Below are positions 26,901 to 38,900 of a DNA stretch of 64,000 bases, piece by piece (the stretch's first letter is position 1; each line of letters opens with the position of its first letter). Origin of the DNA: Aricia agestis (taxonomy: Eukaryota; Arthropoda; Insecta; Lepidoptera; Lycaenidae). Made by a program: the position numbers and the translations under genes. A model generated the notes under the pieces. That model saw nothing but the letters and a program-made list of their open reading frames with translations. It ran no database searches and was not told the DNA's origin. The stretch is taken from assembly GCF_905147365.1 (NCBI RefSeq), contig NC_056409.1, positions 20,527,001-20,591,000 of the forward strand. The letters run 5' to 3'.

Positions 26901-29900
26901 TCGGCGTCGGCGCTCTGCCGGCTGCTGACGTACGCGGCCGCTGACGGTGACTCCGCTCCTCCGCGCGCACGATCCAACCGCACCAGCGTGTGCTCCGACA
27001 GCACCGCCGAGACGCTCGTCGGTAGGACCTACGTAATTTGGTCTCTTAATTTCAAACCCAGCCCGCAGCCGACAGATCTTGTCCTCGTCATATCATCATG
27101 TAACATTGAATTGACACAGCCTGACCAAATGACAGGTTCGTCATCTGCCTATGAATCAAAGTCTTCCATAGTACACATACACGTTAATGCGTGCTGTACG
27201 CATTAACGTTTAGCATGAGTTTTACTTGAGTCGAAAAGTTTTTGACAGCTTCCATACGTTTACATTTGGTATTCGTTAACGTAACGATTATGTGGAACTT
27301 TACGTTTTACTAAAAGTGGTCGATAATTTTAGGTTTTCTATGGTAACGATATTATGTATGAATAAAAATATATATCCACAGCCGAACATATTTAAACCTC
27401 CTTTTTGGAAGTCGGTTAAAATGACGATTGCTGTAAGCTGTTAGCGGAATGGTATATAAAATATTCTTGTATATAAAAATGCTACGCCCATTTATTTATC
27501 AATAATAAAATGCTTAGTTGATTTTTGTATAAAAAAATAACTTACGTTTTAGGTCTTGAAGGTCGACCGATAGAAGAGATCCGAGAGTTGTCTCCAAATG
27601 AAATTCAGCAAGTCAACGACTTGATGGCCGAAGCGATGAAAGAAAGCCCTAACAGTACATGTAAGAATTTACTATTTCTATAAACTACATACACAAAAGT
27701 ATAAAATATTAAATGATTAAAAGATATTATATATTTTATAATTGTTTAGATACTTATAGTAATATAAATCTCCAGTAGATGAAGACGAACTGAACAGCTC
27801 GATGGAGAAAGAAGGTGTAGAAGTATTCTTCTTCCCCGACGAGTCGAACATGAAACAAAAGCAACTGTCGTCGGAGGCCATAGACGAAGACACGAAGTCT
27901 ATGGAATTCGAGGAAAACAAGATGGAGGACTCGCTACATAGACCGACGAACACGCAAGTGACGAAGGACCTGGGCGATCCTACTTCTACACCCAAGTCTA
28001 CGCCGAAGCGTGGGAGGAAGAAGGTAATTTTACTTCTATCTGCGGCAGTGTGTGATTTGTTGTGTGTCACAAATCACAATGATGTATTTTCTTTTATTGA
28101 TGTAGAAAACGGAGGTGATGACGGTCATCATCAGGTTTAAGCATTATTAATTAAAATCGTAATTACTCATTACTATTTCTTTTTTGATAATGGATTTGAA
28201 TTAAATCGTGAATTTAATTTTTAATCGTGGTATGAAAGAGACCAATAGCGATATGCAAATGATGATTTTCTGCTTCTTATATTTCAATGAAATTATATTC
28301 GATTCGACGAAACGTAATTTGATGAGACGCATTATAGTGAATCAACCACCTTGTGCGTCCAGGTGGCGTCCGGCGGCGACACGAGCACAGACGACGAGTA
28401 CTGCATGGTGGAGGCGGCGGGCGACGGCGAGATGGACGAGCCGGTGGTCACGTGGCTCGGCTCGTCGCTCATGCTCGACAACCATTTCGCCGTGCCGCCC
28501 GCTCGCGCCGACGTCCTCGCAGCGCCCAAGAGCTTCCCCCCGCCCGTCACCAGGTGAGCCGCCTTACAGTCTCGTAGTAATACAGGCGGTCACGTGGCTC
28601 GGGTCGTCGCTCATGCTCGACAACTATTTCGCCGTGCCGCCCGCCCGCGCCGACGTCCTCGCCGCGCCCAAGAGCTTCCCCCAGGACATCCGCCTTTCTT
28701 AGAGCCAGTTTCACCACTTCCTGATAAGTACCGGATAGACTATGCACAACTTATCTGACAGATGTACTCCAAACTCTATCTGTCAGATAAGATATGGATA
28801 TGCTATCCGACATTTTTGCTAAGATAATGCTCATTAAGATGCTTATTAAGATCATTTGTATGATGGTATTATAATTAACGAGCTTTTGCCCGCGGCTTCG
28901 CTCGCGTTAAGAAGTATTATTACAAACAGTAGTTATATATACAAACTTTCATCCCCTACTTTAACCCCTTGGAGGTGAAATTGATTAAAATCCTTTCTTA
29001 GCGGATGCCTACGTCATAATATCTACCTGCATGCCAAATTTCAGCCCGATCGGTCCAGTGGTTTGGGCAGTGCGTTGATAGATCACCATGTCAGTCAGTC
29101 ACCTTTGAGTTTTATATATATAGATATACCGTGCTTATGTGTGACTTAACAACTGAGTTCGATCAATCAATATCAAACTAGCCACTCGCTTGCTATCAAA
29201 ATATTTTATCTCATAAAAAGAGCCATGATCGAATGAAGCTTGCACAAAACAAAAATTGGTGATTGATATACTTAAAATGTGACCGAATACATGATCACTA
29301 CTGGATTCTTGTTCTAAAAATGTCTCAAAAATGTAACCTTAAATTTTGACCATATGAAATAAAACGCTGACACACAACCCTCAAAAAACTAACATGCACT
29401 GTGAATACGTTAATCCTAGCTTAGTTTATTTCATACAACATACTAATAACCCAGGTACACGCTGTGCGAGCTGAGCCTCACGTGGCACATGTACGGCGGC
29501 ACGGACTTCACGCCCGCCAGCGACGCGCACGCCAAAAAGACTGTGACAATCGACACCAAACGCGGCTCCCCGACGCCCAGGTAAATATAATTATAGCTGA
29601 TATTAGACACAAAACAGTCAAAACTTAGGAAAAACAACCTGGAAATGAAAATTAGTAGAGACGTTAAATACGCAATATAAATAAAACCTTAAAAGTCCCC
29701 GTTGCAGTTTTTTTTTCACAGAGAGGATTCGTTTTTAAGTAAAATATATATTTTTTAATTTCTTACAATATTTAACTATCAATATGTTATTTCATAATCT
29801 CAGTCGTAACAAGGAGTCGGCTGCGCCTTATCTACGCGGCGTGGGCTGGTCAGCGGGCGGGGAGGCGGTGTGGGCGGCGCCCGCGGCCGCGCCCCGCCCC

Positions 29901-32900
29901 CTGCGCACGCGCGGCGGGCCCAAACGGGATCATAGCACGTGCGTCAAGCTGTGTCTTACCAAGGTATCATTACGTCAAATATAATTAATTATTAAAATAT
30001 TTAAACATTTTATAGTTCAATGATGGATTGTGACGTCACATCACATACTTGCAATAGGGAGCAGCGGGAGTCAAGTCAGTCAATTGAATGTGTATCTTCT
30101 CATGTTGTGAATAAAGTTTAGTTTTGCTTATTTAACAATGCATCCTTACGTCGCTCGCAGGTGAAGTTCCAGCACGAGACGTACGGTTCCGGCGGCGCGG
30201 CGGCGTCGCGGCAGACGCTGGCGGTGACGCGGCTCGAGGTGCTGGACCGCGTGCAGCGCTCCGACATCAACAAGCTGCTCAGCCAGTACCGCCGCGCCGA
30301 CGAGCCGGACCGCAAGAACGCGCACATGGTAATATGGCGTACTTGAGGCATATTCTTGGAGAATTGTTGGTCTCGTTCACGAATCTCCTATAGAGCTTTC
30401 AATAATAATAATCGCAAGTGTCGGAACACTTGCCATTATTATTGGAAGAAAGAACAAGCACGTGATAATCTGGCATACTTTTGGCTTATTTCTTCCAATT
30501 GGTACAACAATGTGGTAACATGCTAACGACTCGCTTCTCATTCATACGAATTCGAATTATAAAAGATGTGGCGACCCCGCGTTTACGGCGAAATGTGCAT
30601 AAAATTAAAAGCGCCTATGTGCATAAAATTAAAGGACAGTATTCTTCAACTACTTTAGTAACACAATTCTCTACAGTTGGTGGTGAAAGCGGTCCACCTG
30701 CGCGCGGACGCGGCGCTGCCGGCGCAGGAGTGCTGCCTCAAGGTGTCGCTGCTGCCGCTGCGGTTCATACTCGACCAGGACACGCTCGCCTTCCTCGTCG
30801 GCTACTTCTCCAAACTCGGCTCCGATGATAATGCCGGTGAGAATTTAGACGTCCAATAATGAACTAGGATATTTAGGGCTTGTTTCACCACTTACTGATA
30901 AGTACCGGATTGACCTATCCGAATAACTTATACAGTACGGCCTATGAAGTATCTGATCAGATAAGTTGTGGATAGCCTATCCGGCACTAATAAGTAAGTG
31001 GTGAAACAGCCTCATAATAAGTTTTTGATTGATTTGATTATATTATTATTCTGCCACATATGTGAATATTTTACTGAAAACATGTAAATATGGCCTAAGT
31101 CGAGATCATATTAAAGTTAATATACCTAGCGGAATAGAGAAACAAAGGACTGAGCAAGAGAGATGTCACTATCAGTAACACCTCGTAGTAAAAAGAGACG
31201 TGTGATACATGACAGCAGCACTCTTTATTTGACGTCCAGTCGACACGTGCCGCACGTTGACAATTTAATCTCATAGAAAACATGTTCAATCAAGCTTGTG
31301 TAAGTGTATACGTACACATATTTTTCATACAGATGAAAACCAATTTCGGTTTCGTCTGACAGCTCGAGTTTGTTGCTCTATTCCGCTAGGTATATTAACT
31401 TTATGGTCGAGATAGCGCTACGTGACACTACGCTACAGTGAAGCGACGCGACATTTTGCTCCCACACATTCCATGCTGACGTCTTGTCAGTAATGTCAGT
31501 TGTCACTTGTGTCGCTTAGTGCTGCTGTTGCGTAATGCTTGTATACGATTGCATACAAAGATATTCTACCGTGACGTGTCGCGTCGCTCCGCTACTGTAC
31601 AGTGTACTTATCTAAGCCTAATATGATCCCACCTCTAAGGGCCTGTTTCACCACTTTCTGATAAGTGCCGAATAGGCTATTCATAGCTTTTTTGACAGAT
31701 TATCCATACTTGATCTGTCAAGTTAATTGGTGGATAGCCTATTCGTCACTTATCAGGAAGTGGTGAAACAGGCCCTAAAGCTTGTTTTTAATTGCGAAAT
31801 AAGTCCCAGATTGTTCGAAAGTTTTGTATTTGGCAAAGCACTTTGAGCAATGGACTGTGAATAAGGTATATGTCACCCAGTGAGTAGTTATGACATTTAT
31901 GTTATTGGCAGATGACGACAACAAGAGTACTACGGGAGAAGCGGGCAGCTCCCGGCAGAGTACTCCGACACACCGTCCGCCCGTCATGAGCATCGCCAGC
32001 CATCTGCGGGACCCGCCGCCCACGCCCACCTCGCTGGGCGACCACGATGCGCTGTCACTTAACGAGACAGGTATTGATCACGTCTACAGGGGAAGCGGGC
32101 AGGTCCCGACAGAGTACGCCGACACACCACTTGCCCGTCATGACCATCGCCAGCCACCTGCGGGACCCGCCGCCCACGCCCACCTCGCTGGGCGATCACG
32201 ATGCGCTGTCACTTAACGAGACAGGTATTGATTACATCGAATCAGTATAACACGCAGGTATTGAAGATATGTATCTTACGTCAGCTATGCTGGATTTATA
32301 AATAGGCCGTATAGGCCGCGGCCTAGAGGCACCAGCGTCCTAGGGTACGGCAAATTTCGTACTTCGGGTTGGCGAAAATAAAGTGGCCTACACTTATAAC
32401 AAATATAAATCCGGCACTGCGCTTTGATCAACCTGCCGATTTCGCGACAGCCATTTTTGACCCAAACGTCCGACACCACATTTGTTTAAGTTGGATCAAT
32501 TATAGCTTAGACTTTTGTATCTATATTTGGCTTCACCGTAGAGTAAAAAAGTTTTGCTGACATAACTATATTTATAGTTCTACGCGACGACGAACCATTA
32601 ATGGAGACATACGAAGCGGAGCGGCTGGTCTCCGAGAACCTCATACAGCTGGAGGAGGACTTCCAGCGGTTTGGCATGAACCACGAGAAACCCACCACCA
32701 AGCAGCCCGACACGGAACCACTCGACGACTCACCCATATACTTCCGGTAAGAATTAACTATTGATGATGGTTGTAATGTGGCCCTGCATACTATTGACAA
32801 TTTAAACTTACCTCTGGCCGAATTTCGTTGTGCAGCAGTTCATGATTCGCGCTATACATGCCAAACAATACATGCCTTGTCTTTGTCTGGAAATTATATA

Positions 32901-35900
32901 ATTAGCACATCGGAAGTCAAAATATGACAATAATGGGTCTACCATTATTGTCATATTTTGACTTCCGATGTGCTTTGAATATATTCTGCATCTTTATTAA
33001 AAGTACATACAAAGATGGACTCAACACCACCGATTTATTTTGTACAAGTAAACTTTTCCCAAATAAAAAACATTACATTTATTTGCCATAAGAGGTGACG
33101 TTTCAACTTCGTACAAATAAACTTAAATTTTTCATTTTAAGGCGCGTAGTCTTCTCGCCTGAGGTACCAATCCGGTTGGACTACGTGGGAAAGCGAGTGG
33201 ATCTATCTGCGGGACCCGTCGCCGGCCTGCTAATGGGCCTGGGACAGCTCAACTGCTCAGAACTCACACTCAAGCGGCTGGACTACAAGTGAGTGGTGAC
33301 AGAATATTAAGGGGGACTGTTTCACTTCTCCCTGATAAGTGTCGGATAGGCTATCCACAACTTATCTGACAGATAAAGTATGGAGTATGTGTCAGATGTG
33401 GAGAGCCCATCCGGCACATATCAGGAAGTGGTGAAACAGGCCCTAAGACTTGTATTAAGTGGATAGCTCAAAATTCTAGCGTAACACTGTAAATATAGAC
33501 ATTTTAATTAAGTCCAGTTACAAGATGCAGGATATCCATCGCAGCACATTTTCGGTGCAATGACCACTTATTAAATTATGATTTACACATGCATGTGGCT
33601 TTAGCAAATTAAATTCACGTAGGCGTCACTCTCCCTACATATTGTATTCTCAGATTAGCAATTTCTTTTATTTCTCTTGCCTCATTTTTTGATTATTTAG
33701 ACGCAGTTGTAACACTTGGACTGTACTAACTGCACTCTCTGTTGTCGTAAATATTGCTCTACATGTTCAAATCTTCTCTCAGACATAACACACATCCCAG
33801 CACCCGTAGCATGGCTACAGTAGAAATACGAAAATATAGACAAACAGCGGAGATAAACTGAAGGTTTTGAATTTGGCATTTTAATTGAATTTTTGCCGCG
33901 ATCGACAAAAATTCAATTAAAATGCCAGTTTATGACGTAGACTAAAGGATTTTATTTGAATTTTTAGGACTATTATATAGTCTATGTCATAAAGTGGCAT
34001 TATATTTGATTTTTAACCCCCGACAAAAAAAGAAGGGTGTTATAAGTTTGACGTGTCTGTCTGTCTGTTTGTCTGTGTGTGTATCTGTCCGTGGCATCGT
34101 AGCATCCAAACGGGTGGACCGATTTTGATCTAGTTTTTTTGTTTGAAAGCTGACATGATCGAGAGTGTTCTTAGCTATAATTCATCATCATCAGCCTGCT
34201 CAGTCCTGGACAATCAGGGTTTATCTGGTTCATGAAAGGCCGTTAGCAAATTGTAGTCGTTTGATGGGTTTTATATTTCATTCTAGTTCGTGATATTTGT
34301 GAATATACAATATACGTATACACATAATAATGGAAAGTTGACCTGGTGCTGCAGCATCACCTGGTAATCAATAGGATATCCAACTCCTCGCCAACTAAGA
34401 GCAGAGGTTTCGTGTTTGGGCTCATTTTAATTGTGACAACCAGTAAGAAGTAGATAAAGTATAAACAGTAAATATTTACATGCTGCTGCTGCAGCATCAC
34501 CTGGATTCTATAGGAACCGAGCTTCGTATGAACCCAAAGTGGAGGTTTAATGTTTGGGCTCATTTTAACGGCCTCATCGAAAAGGACATTGATAGATGGT
34601 AATCATGAGAATATGATTCTGTTGATAGGAATTATTCTGCACTATAACCAACACAAGTTTAAAAAGTATGAAATAAAATTAAATTAAGAAATTAAAAAAA
34701 AACCCCGCCAAAACAACTTTAAAAAGTAATGAAATAATATTTACTGCCTTTAAGTTCAAATAATTTCTAACTTGTGTAAAGTAATATTTTAGTCCATAAT
34801 TGTTGTCAAGGTGTGTCGGGGGACTGCTAATGTAGATGTTTAATTTCACTTAACAAGTTTAAGGACACACACAATTCACAGCGATCAGCGACTTGGCGGT
34901 TGTAGGTTGTAGTTTACTTGGCGGTCCCCCGACACACCGTGACAACAATTATGGACTAAAATATTACTTTACACAAGTTAGGAATTATTTGAACTTAAAG
35001 GCAGTAAATATTATTTCATTACTTTTTAAAGTTGTTTTGGCGGGGGTTTTTTTAAATTTCTTATTGTTGATCGCGGCTAGCCGCGGTAAAGATCGCAACG
35101 GCACCCTCAGTTTATCTCCGCTGTTTGTCTATACTTTCGTATTTCTACTGTAGCCATGCTACGGGTGCAGGTATGTGTGTGATGTAAAATCACACAAGTA
35201 AAATCACAAAATTCGACCAAACATATATTTGTTTTTCTTCCCCCATAACCTAGTGTAATATAATACTTTACATAACCATTAAGTGTATATTTTGGTATTA
35301 GCTAAACATATAAGTATATGTTTTACATGAATATTCAATTTATTAAGTAGAAACAGGTTTTAGGAACTCCAATGTAAGAAAGTGGATTATTAGTTATATT
35401 TATTGTAACAATGTAGGTACTATCAGAGAAGTTTATTCCTAGACAGATGGGGGATCTACGTAGTTTGATCGCGCTATGTCAAACCCAGCCGGCAGGTCAC
35501 AATTACAACATTATAAAGTTGTAACATATTTTATTGACATGATCTGCCCCACTGACGTTAGTCTGTCAACTGCCTAGGAATCAATTTCCTCAATGGTAAA
35601 TTCCATTTTTAAAACCTGTTTTTTATCTTCTTCAATCAATTCCCTGCAGTCTGAAGTAGACTCCATTTGTAGAAATATTGCTGATGGTGATGAATCTCTC
35701 TGCGTTACAGATGGTGAATAACATGAAGTATCACTATCAGATTCTTCCTTTATCCTGAGTAATTTCTGTACGTTGGACATTGATGGTTCAGCAGTAATCT
35801 TATTTTTAACTTTAAATGGTGATGTAGATACAGATCGTCTAAAAGGTTTCAAAGGTGATGTCATATCGTTTACTGTATTAGGTTTTGTTTGGGTGGCTTT

Positions 35901-38900
35901 ACTTCTAAACTTATGTTTAATGTTTACTTGAATTGATTTATCTGCCGTCTTAGGCGCATTTTCTTGTGAAATATTGCTTATGGATGCTTGAGAAGCTGAA
36001 AAAGTAAATATAAAATAATACACTTAAATACTTATTCAAGAAAAAAAAATCTAAGATTTCAAGACAAGTAGTACAGGAATCTATATTATATCCATGTAAC
36101 AACTCAAATAATGTCATATAATATGAATTTTACATCAGTATGAAACTTCAATAGGCTAAAATATTTAAAACTCAAAATATTCTTTACAATATATAGGTTT
36201 GTCATATTATTATTCATAAATCATAATCATCATCAACAACAGTGTGTCCCACTATAGGGCAAAAAAAAGGAAACTGCAATGTAAAGGCCTCCACCATAGA
36301 GTCTATCCCATTGTAGTAATCGTACTACAATGGGATAAGGCTTAATCACCTCACCACACTTGCCTTATGCGGATTGGTGATCACAAACCCAAGCTATGTT
36401 AAAAAAATTTGAAACATACTTTTGCTTGACCCAGGAATTGAACCCGAGATCACTGCCCGATACTTAACCTGTCAAGCCCCATAAGCTCACCGGTGAGCAA
36501 GACACAATAGAATAACAAAAGATTTCCAAGAATCCTATCTAAGAATCCTATCCTATCAAAGGATTAAGGCACTAGACCAACAGGCCTGAGGCCTAAGGAG
36601 ACATTTAATAGTATTGTTTTAAATAATTTGCATTAGAAATCAATACCTGAAATGGTGCCTACCTGTACTTCCATATGACATCTCTTCAAGTTTCACCTGT
36701 TTAGTGCTTATTTCTACTAAATCTTTCTGACATTCTTCTATTAATGTCTTTCTTTGTTTTTTGAGAATATACGGTCTTTCTGTAGCATCTGATGTTCGTT
36801 TTCTTCGGTCTGGTTGACATTCAAATTTAGTGGGCATACACCCCTGCTTCATGCGGATCTGTGACACCGACCCCATCAAATGATATTCCATATAATTATC
36901 CATATCTTTTGGTAACTGAAATTTAAATAAAATTCGTCAGTCGTAATATAAAAACAATGAGAGATGAGACCTAGCCTCGATTTTTTTTTACATTTAGACC
37001 TCGTACAAAATCTTAATAAATACTAAATACGAGTGTTTTATGTAATATTAAGTATACTATACCATAATCTAGAAAACAAAAAAACTTGCATCAAAGTGAT
37101 CTTCACAAAAATAAAGTTGAGTACAGGGGGCTGTTTTTAAATCTCGCCTTGCAAGTTTAAGCCACTTGTTTCGTATTGTTTTATTCTGAGGAACGTACAC
37201 AAATAACTTATCAGGAGTTTTTATGGATGTGTTCTTACACTGCGGGACCCCACACCACTTATACACTTTCGAATTCATATTTAAAACAAAATAACTAAAT
37301 TGTCAGCGCCTAGTTTTCACTTGCGTCTTGTTTACTTTGTAAAAACTTAGACGTGACGTAACAACTTTACAAGCGACGCCATGACACTGATGACTGACAA
37401 GTGACAAGCAGTGTTGCCAACTTTTTTTTTACTAACCCACCAAATTCAGCAGCGTAAACCACCAGAAACCGCTAAAACCTAAATGGCCTCTCAAACCACC
37501 AGAATTCCACTAAATAAAGTAAAGACAACAACAACCTATCTGAATATAATTTGAAAGGAATACAACAACAACGTTATTATTATTATGAAATAATTATTTT
37601 TGTTACTACAAAAAGGAAAACTTTAGTTACCTATGTACCTATGTATAAGTAGGTACTTAACTAAAAAGTAAAGATGAACGTCTTCAGAGGAATCATTGTC
37701 ATTTACTTGTTCAGTTTGTGAAGAATAAATTTCTTTAGTCCTAATTTTTGTAATACGGTATTTGGTATTATGTTGTTATTACAGCATTTGCCTTCACGTG
37801 CTAACCTTGCACGAAAGAAAGGCGATCAAACTTCATCCGGTTTCTCTGTTAAGTCTTGACAACATTCATCATGCTAAATAATCGCTCTATATCAGCGTTA
37901 GAATGCGTATATGAAGTTTCCAGTGTGCGTCTTCAAGGGTTAGAAAAATAATAAAAAAAAACTAGTGGTTTAACGTCGAATCTACCACTAACTTAAATAA
38001 TCGAATCCACTAAGAAATCCACTAGCCACTAAAACCAAATTTTTCCCGCCGAAAGGTAGGTCTAAACCACCAGATCTAGTGGAAATTCCACTAAGTTGGC
38101 AACACTGGTGACAAGTCACAAGCGTTTTCGCGCCGAATTCAAACTGGACAGAGAAAATCGACCAAGTGCATATCGGTAGGTGGGCATTTTCAAAAAAACG
38201 TGTACCCTTGCAAAAATATGTCTATATTTTTTAAGGTCATTTATTTCGATTTATTTGAATGTCATATACAAGGAAAAATATTGAACTAATGGAATAAGTT
38301 AAAAAGAACGCTGAAAATGTTATATTATTCTGATATTATTGAAACAAAATCGAATTTTCGACGAAACAGATTCCGTTGTGCGACTAAATGTAAAATATAA
38401 TTTAATACAAAAAAATACAGCAATAAATGGATTTCTTCGTTTATTTAATCTAGTGAAATGCATATTTAATTGTTTATTAAAAAAATTTTTGATAATTTCA
38501 AGGATCAACAAGAGTAGCAATTATTTTTAATCCGTAGTGTGACTATGTGACCTACCCACTAGGTTATTTTTCATTTTTTTACATGAGTAAGTAATATTTA
38601 ACATATTTAAAGTAGTTTTTATAACACAAAAACCTTTTATTTAAACATTTTTATTGTTGCACTACTTATAATAGTAAAAAATTCTTTGATTTCATAGATT
38701 TAACATCATTAATTAGAGGGACGAACATCTCATAATCATAAAGATGTGTTCACATGTCTACGAATTCCTAAGTTATTAATGACATCGGATTATATGCACG
38801 ATCAAAGTGCCGAAATATCCATGCAAATATGCACGAAAAATGGTCGAAATATGCACAAAATATGCTCAATCAAAAGTAACTTAATATTAAAATTTATTAT

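Noticed and set aside
27552..27660. Possibility that Atg2 ends near exon 23 and a second gene begins
   Set aside because: Phase joins continue and downstream exons match the later part of Atg2, including its C-terminal domain.
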